From: Terrimonas_A sp040509495
GTDB lineage: Bacteria > Bacteroidota > Bacteroidia > Chitinophagales > Chitinophagaceae
Direction: 5' to 3'
Length of the DNA: 56,661 bases
Assembly (NCBI GenBank): GCA_040509495.1
Contig: JBEVKW010000013.1
Coordinates: forward strand, 1 to 56,661
The first letter of the stretch is position 1, and every line of letters starts with the position of its first letter. Positions 16,501 through 25,489 of the stretch are shown here, piece after piece. The notes under the pieces were generated by a model, which made no database searches, was not told the DNA's origin, and worked only from the letters and a program-made list of their open reading frames with translations. A program made the translations under genes and the position numbers.

Positions 16501-17935
16501 TGATCAACGCCTGCGGAGTAAGAGTATAGGGCACGCAACCACTGACGGGTAAATTCCGGATAGATAGTTCAGGTTTACCCAACCGGATATAATTGTTCAT
16601 CACGACAGTATCTGCGCATTGATTCGCATTCATCACGATCAGCGTGACGTTATAGTTCCCATATCCATTATAAGTATGGGAAGGATTTTGTTCTGACGAA
16701 GTCGTTCCATCGCCAAAATTCCAAAGCCAGGATGTAGCACCAGATGAGCTATCCTGGAAATTCACGGTCAGATCAGGATGGCAACCGGTTGTTGTGTTCG
16801 CGCCGAACTTTGCTATAGGAGGTTCAGTGATCGTTACGGTCTTGCTGATGGAGTCACGGCAGGCTCCATAATTATTATACATCCAAACAGTGTATGTTCC
16901 CGGTGCTGCATACGCATGCGTGGGATTTTGTTGCGTGGATGTCGCGCCATCGCCAAAATTCCAGCGCACATTTGCAGGTAATGGTCTGGATGTATTGGCA
17001 AACATCACCGGCTTGCCGGGGCATGCACCGTCATTGCTGATAATAAAGTCAGGCTGAAATCCGCCGACCTGTATCTGCCTTATCGCTGTATCACTGCAAC
17101 CGATCGGGCTGCTGACAGTAAGTATCACGTTGTAAGTGCCGGTTGCTGTATACGTATGATCAGGCGCTGCAAGTGATGAGGTGTTGCCATCGCCGAAATC
17201 CCAGCTGTACGATAGCGTACCCGCACCCGTAGATGAATTATTGAATTGAACACTGGCAGGTGCCGTGCAGAATACTGTTGGTGTAGTAGAGAATGATGCA
17301 GACACACCTTGCGTAACGCGGATGTATGCATTTCGTCCGATCACTTTTGTACATCCTTTATCATCTGTTACTTTCAGCGTTACAGCGAACGTGCCCGCCG
17401 TAGTGTAGGTCGTAACCGGGTTTTGTTGTGTTGAGGTAACGCCATTCCCAAAATCCCATTGCCAGGCAACGATCCTGTTGCCACCGGGTGATGAGGACAG
17501 ATCTGTAAACCGCACCGGCAGCGGGAAACATCCTGTGAGTGTATCTGCGACGAAGTCTGCCACCGGCGGACTGTACACAGTAATGTAACTTGTTCTTCTC
17601 AATGTATTGCTTCCACTCGTATTTGTAACAGTCAGCGTTACTGTATATGTACCGGGAGTAAGATACGTTGCAGTCGGATGTTGTAAGGTGGATGTGTTCC
17701 CATTCCCAAAATCCCATAACCAACTTTGCGGATTACCATTCGACAGATCCTGGAACTTGACAATAACAGGTGAGCATCCTGATTGCTGATCGCTGGTGAA
17801 ATTAGCGGATGGTAATTGCGCTATCACCGGAAGCTGTTTCAGCAGGAGAATTCCAAAGATGAACAATACTTTGGCGAGGGTCGTTTGGTTTGGTTTATTC
17901 AGGGTAAAGATTTTTACATAGTAGAAAGGAGGCAA
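13547..17935 (-). CDS. Giant PKD-repeat surface protein, T9SS type B
   Basis: A protein of up to 1462 residues exported by Sec and then the type IX system. It has a signal peptide ending near residue 40 (LPVIAQ); about 15 consecutive PKD-type repeats of 80-95 residues, each marked by WDFGDG or a variant plus a TYTVTL-like strand; an Ig-like segment near 1280-1360 (CANCPQPV); and a C-terminal gliding-motility-type sorting domain from about 1370 (FIPNTFSPNGDGNNDRFYP, then FNRWGEVVF, then WDGTYKG). The last repeat is degenerate (WIFPNG). No ATG exists at the 5' end: the longest frame starts with TTG at 17935, and that region resembles a -7 element, so the true start is uncertain by up to about 25 codons. 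It is followed closely by porP. Likely an adhesin or gliding-related surface filament. Confidence 0.92.
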   Translation of the reverse strand: MPPFYYVKIFTLNKPNQTTLAKVLFIFGILLLKQLPVIAQLPSANFTSDQQSGCSPVIVKFQDLSNGNPQSWLWDFGNGNTSTLQHPTATYLTPGTYTVTLTVTNTSGSNTLRRTSYITVYSPPVADFVADTLTGCFPLPVRFTDLSSSPGGNRIVAWQWDFGNGVTSTQQNPVTTYTTAGTFAVTLKVTDDKGCTKVIGRNAYIRVTQGVSASFSTTPTVFCTAPASVQFNNSSTGAGTLSYSWDFGDGNTSSLAAPDHTYTATGTYNVILTVSSPIGCSDTAIRQIQVGGFQPDFIISNDGACPGKPVMFANTSRPLPANVRWNFGDGATSTQQNPTHAYAAPGTYTVWMYNNYGACRDSISKTVTITEPPIAKFGANTTTGCHPDLTVNFQDSSSGATSWLWNFGDGTTSSEQNPSHTYNGYGNYNVTLIVMNANQCADTVVMNNYIRLGKPELSIRNLPVSGCVPYTLTPQALITTTDPVTSVLWDFGDGTTSSMQQPAHTYTQQGTYTVKLFITTASGCTDSLVMDAAVRVGTKPTADFVADPLVNCAFQPIQFTDLSSSPVDQWIWSFGDGGGSTQQNPSYAYSSTGTFNVRLIAINNGCPDTIVRNNYIRILPPIARFKPQPDCSDRLRFTFTDQSVQPQTWLWDFGDGTTSTQQNPSHRFPELGTYVVRLTVTNGNCTHSTTQVVRPTQLKPEFTASATTTCHGAPVVFTPVDLPAALTASLTWDFGNGVRITAAGSSPVTYSYPSPGNYNVKLITTDINGCRDSITRSSLIRVNGPRAVFTATNRSGCTGTNILFNDQSTTDGQHAIVSWRWDFGDGITQTFTAPPFQHTYNTTGNFTVRLTVTDASGCSHTTIQPNYILITDPVPRFSSVDTLSCPGGTVRFVNTSTPPTASFIWDFGDGTTSTAFSPTHRYTDTGSYTVKLYMTDNARCMDSIVKPAYIRVVRPMASFTVNDSASTCTPLEVQFTNTSTYFSSVLWNFGPGEGVSTLPNPAHFYSKPGTYRVKLTITSPGGCVDSAFTNVTVFETIGMKIDYAPLQGCNPLLVNLTATAPTSVQSYFWDFGDGYTQTGSDSISHTYTSFGNFLPTVIMLDPPGCAIPVKGIDTIRIRGANVNFGLSDSLICDNGPVWFTDSTKASDPIISYTWTFGDGTTSSVQHPSHNYTRPGTYVVTLTVQTQSGCINSKTATVRVVESPRITIAGRTRVCVGEPLRHSGVIQRTGAAPLTWQWIFPNGNSSTQQNPPDQIYQTPGEKIVMVIARNGNGCTDTARQIIQVIALPESDIPSPIVLLSGGSDTIRASYTEDVIRWLWTPSNSLSCANCPQPVAKPRVTTTYQVAFSNADNCRNRDTVQVIVRCAEGNFFIPNTFSPNGDGNNDRFYPRGKGLYSVRALRVFNRWGEVVFERQNFQANDASVGWDGTYKGRKAQPDVYIYQFEFICENGEVIKLSGDIALLL

Positions 17936-18799
17936 AAACTAATCCTGCCTATTTTGCTGCAGGCGTTGTAAGGCTTTACACCGACAGGGACACTTTCCGG
18001 GTGTTGTTATTACCCTGATCACGGTTGCAGAAAATACGGTGAGAAGAAGTGGGCGGCATATATCGCCAGCATCGTCACATAAAAAACATCATTGCGAAAT
18101 TTTATAAAAGGTATTTCGCGGGTATCTGTGTGAGTTCATTGCGGAACGTCAATATTGCGGATAGCTGAACAAAATCATGAAGAAATATATGCATGATAAT
18201 GTCTGTTACCCGCTATCGATCAATTCATTTAAAATGATCATTTGAATGAAGCCGGGTATTCTTTAAAAAGTCATCTACATCAAGCGAAAGAGCAGCCGCT
18301 ACCGAACGATCCGTCGTCGAAGAATGAATACACCGTATAAAGGCAAATGATCTTATGCGGGTCGTAACATTACTATCATCTGTGATGTGGAAAGCGGGCC
18401 TCATAACAATCGCGAACTGGCAGAAACGGGAAATTTTTCATCAGATGGCTTTGCTGATTTTCCTGCCTGTATAGTGATCTGTTAGCGATGATGTGAACGA
18501 ACTGGTTGATGAGGCACGAGCATGCGCAGGCCGTCGCAAAGAATAGAGAAGACCAGGACCCTTGTCATTTTGATGGAAGTCTGCACAGTTCATTGAGCTA
18601 TACATGCTGATCAATAAAACGGTAATCCCCTCCACATATCCACTCGCTGAACTTAATAGAACCATCCAATGTGCCGTGGATAAAAAAAAGATGCGAACGC
18701 AACGGATTCCGCCCAATGTTCCGGAGAAAGCTGTTGCTGCAAAAGCGTAGATTCATACCCGACAATTGTATTTTGGACAATTAACCACATTGCCTTGCC
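17936..18799. other. 864-bp gene-poor stretch
   Basis: Open frames on both strands are short and protein-unlike. No clear hairpin or terminator was seen. It separates the PKD adhesin gene from the decayed type B gene on the other strand, and may be old, eroded coding DNA like its right-hand neighbour. The promoter of the PKD gene should lie near 17940-17980 on the minus strand. Confidence 0.5.
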
Positions 18800-19679
18800 G
18801 TGAATCAACGCTTTCTGCTTCTTATTGTTTTTTGCCTGGTAGCTCACCTTATAAAAGCACAACCTCCCGGTATCCTATGGCAACGGGCTTATGGCAGCAC
18901 TGATGGTGATGGTCCGAAGGCCGTGCGGGAGACGGCCGATGGCGGATATATCATTGCGGGCGTGAGTTACGGTAATGACAACGATGTATCCGGTCATCAT
19001 ACCACCGCGGTATTCAGTGATGCATGGATCGTGAAACTGAACAGTGCGGGCGCGATCATATGGCAAAGAAGTTTGGGCGGCGGCATTGGTGATCACTGAT
19101 AGCCCTGTTTTCTCTTCGGCAACCCTGACGAACGGCGACCGCGTCAGTTGCACGATCACGCTGGCTCCCGGCCCATGCGGCTCGCTTCCATACACGACAG
19201 CTGCTGTTTCGATCGCGGTTAATCCGAAGACAATGCCGACGATCGTGATCTATTGCCTCGCATCGATGGTCTCCGCCTTCACGGGTGGAATCTCCTTCGG
19301 CAGGCACCACCTCCACCGTAGCACTTGATCAGACCGTTAATTACACATTGATGGTTAAAACAGCCAAGGGTTGTACCGCATCTGCCGCCAGCATCGTCAG
19401 GGTGAGCGGTGCGTTTCTCATGCCTTCGGCATTTACGCCTAACAGGGATGGGCTGAACGATCTCTTCATCATTCCTGCATATGCGAACATCGAACTGGAG
19501 GAGTTCAGTGTGTTCGATCGATGGGGCATCCGGATCTTTACCACCGCCAATCCAGGCAAAGGATGGGATGGACAGGTAAAAGGATCAGTGCGGATGCTGG
19601 CGTCTATGTGTATATCATCAGGGGAAAGAATAATGAGGGAGATGTATTACTGAAAGGGACGGTGACGCTCATCAGGTGA
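18800..19679 (+). pseudogene. Decayed T9SS type B surface-protein gene
   Basis: Pieces of one gene are readable in three frames. From GTG 18800: a signal peptide (LLLIVFCLVAHLIKAQ) and a repeat typical of large secreted Bacteroidota proteins (GILWQRAYGSTDGD, ADGGYIIAGVSYGND, KLNSAGAIIWQRSLGGG) to a stop at 19099. Around 19080-19250, another frame reads an Ig-like piece (NGDRVSCTITLA). From about 19285, a third frame reads a C-terminal type B sorting domain (FLMPSAFTPNRDGLNDLF, FDRWGIRIF, GWDGQ), which shifts again near 19590 to end as AGVYVYIIRGKNNEGDVLLK to a stop at 19677-19679. Intact relatives are several times longer, so internal deletion plus several frameshifts are needed. Confidence 0.85.
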
Positions 19680-19936
19680 TAGATCGTTACCGCCGCTGAC
19701 CCGGGTAGGTCGCTGGAATCAACATCGATCAATGCGCCGCAACGCGGATCGTTTTCCGACGTCCATTATCCGCATATCTGCGGTGATTTTATGCCCGTTC
19801 ATTTGCGGGAACCCGGAGACTGGTTCAAAAAAACAACTGCCGGTCAGAAGAGATGACGCAGCGAATTCTTCCTGTTCGGAAAGCATACGCTAAGTCCTGA
19901 AACATCCTGCTGATTCCCTCAAGACATCTATCGCGT

Positions 19937-20710
19937 TTAAAAATCCGAACATCCCGCCGGGTACAGAAAGTATATATGGATCTTCGAAACATTGTTCTGG
20001 TATGCAGTCAATGCCGACAATTTCTTCCACTCCGCATTTTCTCCGAATTGCTTCCAGTGTTCATCGCGGCTGGCCTTGTTCTCAAAGCTCGTCATATACA
20101 TCAGGTTTGGCATTTGGCCACCTGCTAAAGCTTCTGCATAGAACAACGCATTGAAGCCAAGTTGCTTGAAAATATCGATCTCACCCTTATTGAACATCTC
20201 TACCTTATTCGCAAAATACTTTTCCGTTGGACCTTCATAACTACGCAGTTCATATACGCGTTGCTCTTTGGGGCCCGTGAGCTGCGGCACAAAGGGTGCA
20301 GGCATGCCTTCAAACGCATGCAACAATATCGTTTCCATACGCTGGTAAGGCTGGTCATTGTACGCCGCGTCGAGATAGTCTTTCCCGGCTTTGTGGTATT
20401 GATCATCGGTTGCCAGCGACTTCGTAACTGCATCGATCTGCTTCAATTCCTGGTAAGGGATCAGGACATATATCCGCTTTACGGAATCCGTCTCGATCGT
20501 TTTAAATACACCCACACTTTTGATACCGGCGCGATGCAGCGCGGGTACATATGCAGTTTCGAGGAATTTCTCCACGCGTTGCTGTTGCGTTGTTGACTGC
20601 AGCTGGTAGATCTTCAACTGGTAATAATAACGGTCGGGGGCTTTGGCGAATATGGTGGAAGAAAGGAGCAACAAAGACACGAACAGGCAAAGACGGGTGA
20701 ATTGGCGCAT
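19937..20710 (-). CDS. NIPSNAP family protein, exported
   Basis: A 257-residue protein with a signal peptide (about residues 1-23, ending in IFAKA). It has two NIPSNAP-like ferredoxin-fold halves: the first around YYQLKIYQLQSTTQQQRVEKFLE to GVFKTIETDSVKRIYVLIPY, the second from RVYELRSYEGPTEKYFANKVEMFNKGEIDIFKQLGF to YMTSFENKASRDEHWKQFG. The order and lengths are typical of periplasmic Bacteroidota NIPSNAP proteins. The molecular role of the family is not established. It is a single gene with a promoter-like element just upstream (20725-20732), and no operon partner. Confidence 0.9.
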   Translation of the reverse strand: MRQFTRLCLFVSLLLLSSTIFAKAPDRYYYQLKIYQLQSTTQQQRVEKFLETAYVPALHRAGIKSVGVFKTIETDSVKRIYVLIPYQELKQIDAVTKSLATDDQYHKAGKDYLDAAYNDQPYQRMETILLHAFEGMPAPFVPQLTGPKEQRVYELRSYEGPTEKYFANKVEMFNKGEIDIFKQLGFNALFYAEALAGGQMPNLMYMTSFENKASRDEHWKQFGENAEWKKLSALTAYQNNVSKIHIYFLYPAGCSDF

Positions 20711-20724
20711 CGGTAGATTTTTAG

Positions 20725-20732
20725 CAAAAGTA
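20725..20732 (-). promoter_or_regulatory. -7 promoter element TACTTTTG
   Basis: On the minus strand this reads TACTTTTG, an exact match to the Bacteroidota -7 consensus TAnnTTTG, about 15 bases before the NIPSNAP ATG. A TTG lies 15 bases further upstream (20748-20750), closer than the usual -33 spacing. The predicted leader is very short. Confidence 0.5.
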
Positions 20733-21013
20733 GACCTTTTGTATTTTCAAGGTAGATAGTTCCGGGCTTGGGAAAAGCAGTAGAGACTTCTTCCACGCAG
20801 TTACGATCACCGGCCAATACGCCTTTCCGGCCTGTTGACATACTAACTTTTTCAAATATCCGTTCAATAGCCGTCCACCCCGAGTATCCTGGAAAGTTCC
20901 CTATCGATGCCGTTGAAAAAGACGCGGAGGTGTAAACGAACCCTTTGAAGTGCTACCAGAGTTTATTACTTTTCTATCCCTATATCTTTTAAAGCCGAAA
21001 AATCGCCGTACGC

Positions 21014-22366
21014 ATGTATAAAATCACGCTGATCTTGATGGTAACCATCCTGTTTGCCATTCCATCCTCTGCACAGTCCTCTGCTGCCAACACAAAAAAA
21101 CTGCTCACAACACACGAATGGGAATTCAAATACTACCTGGAGAATGGTCGCAAGACCGAAATTCCGGAAGGATTGACAGGCCTGCGCTTGGTGTTCATTC
21201 CGTCGAAAGACCTGGTCTATGAATACACACCCGGCGAAGAGGGAACGATCCATATCCGGAAAGGAAAGATCCTGGACCAAAGCTTCAAATATGAAGACAG
21301 GATCGAAGAACCAGAGATGCTTATTAATATGGATCTGCTGGAGAAAGAAGGAAAACTGGCTTTTAAAGATGAATTCAGCGAGGAAGGAAAATATTCTGTG
21401 TATGAAAAGGCAGACATCATCAAAAACAAAGGTTACCCATCAGCAAAATATGAGGTAGATAAACCGGAGGTTGCCATGCAAAGGGTCCATCCTGAACTGC
21501 TGAAAATGATCGACGCATTCAATACTGAGTTGAAAAAGAATATCGGCAGCTTATACTTCCATGACAAGAACAAAACCAGGTACCTGATGAAAGACCTGAA
21601 ACTGGAAGCGACCGAATATGGTTTGAAGTACTCCTATGTGTATGAGACCAAAAGCGAAAAGAACCTGTCTGTCTCACTTGAATTTATGCCGGAACATATA
21701 AAGTCGATCACCGACATGAAGCTGGATCCTGAATCGAGTCTCGGATTGCTAAAACTGGAAATGAACAATGAAAATGCATTTTACCGGGATCCGGCAGGTA
21801 AGCTGTCTCCCAACTCCGTTCTGAAAACAATGCATATTCATTATCTCAAAGAATCCGGTAGTTCATTTGACGATATTAAAACACAACTGGAAGACATCAG
21901 CGAAGGCTTTATATTCGCCCGTGCCAACAGGCTGGAATTTGTAAAAACGCTGGTTGAAACCGGAAAAAAGGTTCGCCTTTCGCTGGACGGAAAGACCAGC
22001 AATTTCCAGCTTACCGCAATGGACGTTGCCGGCGACAAACTGTATATACATTACAACCTGGACATGGTTGGTCTGTCTGACACCAAAAAGGGTTCTTATC
22101 TCTCCGTTGTGCCATTGAAAGACATCACGGCCCTTACCGTCGAAAAATCGAAAAGCAATCCGAATACACTGTTAATGCATAGTAAGAAAGGGTTCGAAAC
22201 CTTTGCCTTTAAAACAGACATGTATCTTCCTTCAGACAGAGTTTTTGTATTGCCGTTATTCAATAATGGAACGAAAGCAGTCGAGCAGCAGCGGATCGGG
22301 GAGATCCTGAAGCAGCTGATAGATGATGACGGGGGAGAAAAGGTTAAAGTGGTTATCAACCCGTAA
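21014..22366 (+). CDS. Exported protein of unknown function
   Basis: A 450-residue protein with a signal peptide (about residues 1-20, LMVTILFAIPSSAQ). The N-terminal quarter resembles a lipocalin-like or META-type opening (TTHEWEFKYYLENGRKTEIP, with a beta-rich sequence after it). The middle is charged and mixed (LKKNIGSLYFHDKNKTRYL). The C-terminus contains beta strands around KKGSYLSVVPLKDITALTVEK. No lipobox, TPR or catalytic motif was noticed. I do not recognise a family. It is a single-gene unit ending 98 bases before a long bidirectional terminator. Probably periplasmic. Confidence 0.85.
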   Translation: MYKITLILMVTILFAIPSSAQSSAANTKKLLTTHEWEFKYYLENGRKTEIPEGLTGLRLVFIPSKDLVYEYTPGEEGTIHIRKGKILDQSFKYEDRIEEPEMLINMDLLEKEGKLAFKDEFSEEGKYSVYEKADIIKNKGYPSAKYEVDKPEVAMQRVHPELLKMIDAFNTELKKNIGSLYFHDKNKTRYLMKDLKLEATEYGLKYSYVYETKSEKNLSVSLEFMPEHIKSITDMKLDPESSLGLLKLEMNNENAFYRDPAGKLSPNSVLKTMHIHYLKESGSSFDDIKTQLEDISEGFIFARANRLEFVKTLVETGKKVRLSLDGKTSNFQLTAMDVAGDKLYIHYNLDMVGLSDTKKGSYLSVVPLKDITALTVEKSKSNPNTLLMHSKKGFETFAFKTDMYLPSDRVFVLPLFNNGTKAVEQQRIGEILKQLIDDDGGEKVKVVINP

Positions 22367-22463
22367 TTGATCGGAAGGTGGGGCCGATCGTTTAGTACAG
22401 GTATCCACTGTAATTCAACCCCGGGCTCCGGCACAATAGTTAGGATGATCTGTCACCAATACA

Positions 22464-22507
22464 AATAGCGTAGAAAAGGGCCTTTACAGGCCCTTTTCTA
22501 CGCTATT
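22464..22507. terminator. Very long bidirectional terminator hairpin
   Basis: Two exact 20-bp arms (22464-22483 and 22488-22507) enclose a 4-base loop TTAC. The arms contain A4/T4 tracts next to GGGCCT/AGGCCC, so either strand gives a GC stem with a U-run in the outer stem. It lies between the convergent 450-residue gene and the FAS1 gene and can terminate both. Confidence 0.92.
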
Positions 22508-22537
22508 ACAATAGATCACTCTTCATCAAGGATATCC

Positions 22538-23518
22538 TTAAGGTAACAGGACCCTGTCAATCACATGCACCACTCCGTTTGTGGCCATCACATTGGTGGC
22601 GATGATATTGGATTTTGCACCGGCATTACCGCCGCCAGTGATCGTTGCACCGCCACTGGTTCCATTAGTTAAATTCACTGTAGTAGAACCACCCGCAAAC
22701 ATGGTCACTGATCCATTTGCCAAGGCTGAGGAGAACACGCGACCCGGAACCAGGTGGTAGGCAAGTACCGCCTGCAGTGTCAGGATCGGGATCTGGCTGA
22801 TATTAGTGAGAGACAAAGCACTTAACAGATCACGAAAGGCTTTATTCGTTGGCGCAAAGATGGTGAGCGTGTTCGAGTTGATCAGGGTGATCAAACCGGG
22901 AGTGGCAGCATCTGCACGAACCACCGCTTTTACGAGAGAATCAAGTCCATTATCCCCACCAGTTGTTGCCTGGGCTGTAGCGACGATATTGCCGGTTGGA
23001 GGCATCAGCACCTTCTCCATTACATGGATCACACCATTGTCTGCATCCACATCCGCCGTCACCACTTTCACACCATTCACGAACACGCCCGCTGAATTCT
23101 TCGTTACAAAGATGGAATCAGCCGGGGAGTTGGCTGTTGTCACTTTTGCATTGGGGCCCGCAGGTACATTCGCTGCTATCACTTCCGAAGTGAGTGTGTG
23201 GTATAATAATAACTTTTTCAGTGCATCTGCAGACATACCATCGATCGATGCGGAATTGATACCTGATGCAGCAAAAGCCGCATCGTTCGGCGCAAACACC
23301 GTAAAAGGGCCGGTGCCGGACAGAGTTCCGTCAAGTCCTGCCTTGATCACCGCTTTTTCCAATAATGAGAAATTAGCATCTGCCACGACCTTGCCGGTGA
23401 TCGTATTTGATGAAGGAGGATTGTCATCATCATCTTTATCGCATGAAACAACGGTTGTCATTAAACCGGCCATACATAGATAAAGGAGAGACATTCTGAT
23501 AGAATTAGCTCGTAACAT
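22538..23518 (-). CDS. Two-domain fasciclin (FAS1) lipoprotein
   Basis: A 326-residue surface lipoprotein. Signal peptide with lipobox VVSC, Cys26 as the lipidated residue, then an acidic linker (DKDDDDNPP). First FAS1 domain at about residues 45-175, with FTVFAPNDAAF and VNGVKVVTADVDADNGVIHVMEKVLMPP; second at about 190-325, with LTIFAPTNKAF and NVMATNGVVHVIDRVLLP. FAS1 domains mediate adhesion or carbohydrate binding. An alternative ATG at 23494 would still leave a complete signal peptide. It is a single gene, convergent with the gene on its left. Confidence 0.94.
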   Translation of the reverse strand: MLRANSIRMSLLYLCMAGLMTTVVSCDKDDDDNPPSSNTITGKVVADANFSLLEKAVIKAGLDGTLSGTGPFTVFAPNDAAFAASGINSASIDGMSADALKKLLLYHTLTSEVIAANVPAGPNAKVTTANSPADSIFVTKNSAGVFVNGVKVVTADVDADNGVIHVMEKVLMPPTGNIVATAQATTGGDNGLDSLVKAVVRADAATPGLITLINSNTLTIFAPTNKAFRDLLSALSLTNISQIPILTLQAVLAYHLVPGRVFSSALANGSVTMFAGGSTTVNLTNGTSGGATITGGGNAGAKSNIIATNVMATNGVVHVIDRVLLP

Positions 23519-24561
23519 AAGTTTGTTTTTTGATTAACTGTTATAACTTACTTCAAGCAAATTTTTGTCCTTAGATAGATCTGTATATTCCATGTCATAA
23601 CCTTCCCGGGCTGTTGGATCTATACAGACGGCTCTTTCTTTCTCACGCTATCAAGGGCACATTCCCAACAGAATTACTGCACTGGCAACGTTTTGCTTAA
23701 TCTTTTGCAGTTGTTGCAGGCTGAATGTTTGACAAAAGCAACCCATAGCATCATAACCCTGGTAAAAAGAAAGGTGTCCTTGAATTTTTATGATCACTTC
23801 TTGGGTTAGCTGTAACATGACGGTGTTTTAACATGCAGGGTAATCACTGAATCTTGTCTAACGTTTGATATGGCCTTCGATGGCTTGATTAAACAGCTGT
23901 GTATAAAAAAATCGCCTGTATATTATTCTGATATTTTTCAATCAGGCTAATTTTTGCGAATCGCTCTTTATTTGTGGAGATCTCTTCGCATAGTCCTGTG
24001 CGAACGGTAAAAGATGCCTCACCTGCTTAATACATGGGCTGCTCTCAGCACACGTTCCTTGCGCCCAATCGTCGATTACGCTGCAGCAGTCAATGATGGC
24101 TGCAAATAGACCGGGATAGATTCATTTATCGCGACGTCATTTTAGCATTGCTTTGCTTATTGTCAACCGTCGACGGCCGATCGGCTGCTCTTTGCATACA
24201 ATGACCCTGCACTCCCCTGCGGTAACATGAACGAAAGGGCAATACAGCAGAATCGCCGACATGTCCGCCAACCCCTATCGTTAAAACCGGTGCTGGCAAT
24301 GTCTATGATATCTTTTAAATAGCGGCCACATGAAACGATAGTGGGCAGGGTTGGTTTGCGTTTTTTACTGATACAGCAGCTGGGCCTATTACAAAAAGCA
24401 GCACGGGCGTGTATTAAAGCAACAAGCACGGGCGATTGTGGCCAATAGATTATTATCACATATTCAGTATTTATCCTTCATTTCCTCCGTGGAATAATCT
24501 TAATTTAAACGATCACTTGATGTTTTTACTCAACACCTGCTAACCCCATCAAACCCTGAAC
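23519..24561. other. About 1 kb without a supported gene
   Basis: The longest frame here (98 codons on minus, 24163-24459) has many Cys, Arg and Ser residues and no protein-like pattern. I found no hairpin with a T-run and no clear repeat. The stretch separates the FAS1 lipoprotein gene from the divergent alpha/beta hydrolase gene and should hold both promoters. It may be eroded coding DNA, but I can name no source. Confidence 0.5.
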
Positions 24562-25473
24562 ATGACTTTCAAATCTCTTATGATTCTTGGGCTTCTGACC
24601 ACGTTGACCCCTGCGGTAAATAGTCAATCGAACACGCCCCGCACGATAAGGAATGTCTCCTATGGAATGGTAGCCAACCTTGCCTTGCTGATGGACGTTC
24701 ACCAAGCCTCCAATTCCAACGGCAAAGCGATCATCTTCATCCAGGGAAGTGCCTGGGGATTTGGCTATCCTAAAGACTATAATCAAAAGGGATTGAAAGA
24801 AGAGTTTTTCACTGATACCATGTATGCTGCCAGTTATGTACCGGCCCTGGTGAAACAAGGCTATACGATTTTTGTGATCAACCATCGGTTTTCTCCTCAG
24901 TTCCATTCTGCCGATATAATTGCCGATTGCCAGCGGGCTGTTCGTTATATCCGTTACCATGCAAAAGAATACAAGATCGATCCGGATCATATCGGCGCAA
25001 TAGGCCATTCCTCTGGCGCCAATCTTGTGGCTTTGCTGGGAACCGCAGATGGTCCTTCGCTGGAAAGCAAAAACCCTGTTGACAAAGTCAGTTCAAAAGT
25101 GCAGGCGGTTGTTACACTTGCGGCTCCATTTGACCTGATGGATGTAAACAAAGCGGAAGACAGTGTACTTGACCGCGATTATATGATGGCAGTCCTGGAT
25201 GGTTATATTGGCGGACCGCCATCACAAAACGAACTGGCTGATAAATACCTGGCCGCTTCACCGGTCAACCATATCAATAAAGGCGATGCACCCATGCTGA
25301 TCTATTATTCGGATGATGATCCCGTGATCCCGGTTCGGCACGCTGTTACCATGAACAAAAAACTAAAAGAAAATGATGTGCCTTCCAAACTGGTAGTCAG
25401 AAATAAGCAAAGTCATTTTCCTATGCCGGATATAGCGGAGGTGGTTGACTGGTTCAAAACATATTTAAAATAG
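24562..25473 (+). CDS. Exported alpha/beta hydrolase (esterase-like)
   Basis: A 303-residue serine hydrolase with a signal peptide (about residues 1-22, LTPAVNSQ). The nucleophile elbow GHSSG puts the active Ser at 150. The acid is probably the Asp cluster YYSDDDPVIP and the base the His of KQSHFPMPD. In place of the usual HGGGW oxyanion loop the sequence has QGSAWGFG, an altered loop. The arrangement matches the carboxylesterase/feruloyl-esterase-like group (BD-FAE type), acting on small or sugar-linked esters. Substrate is unknown. Single gene, ending 16 bases before the convergent RhuM-Fic gene. Confidence 0.9.
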   Translation: MTFKSLMILGLLTTLTPAVNSQSNTPRTIRNVSYGMVANLALLMDVHQASNSNGKAIIFIQGSAWGFGYPKDYNQKGLKEEFFTDTMYAASYVPALVKQGYTIFVINHRFSPQFHSADIIADCQRAVRYIRYHAKEYKIDPDHIGAIGHSSGANLVALLGTADGPSLESKNPVDKVSSKVQAVVTLAAPFDLMDVNKAEDSVLDRDYMMAVLDGYIGGPPSQNELADKYLAASPVNHINKGDAPMLIYYSDDDPVIPVRHAVTMNKKLKENDVPSKLVVRNKQSHFPMPDIAEVVDWFKTYLK

Positions 25474-25489
25474 ACAGGACTTAGTCGCA

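Noticed and set aside
24163..24459. 98-codon frame in the 1-kb gap
   Set aside because: Rich in Cys, Arg and Ser without secondary-structure rhythm or family resemblance; no start context.
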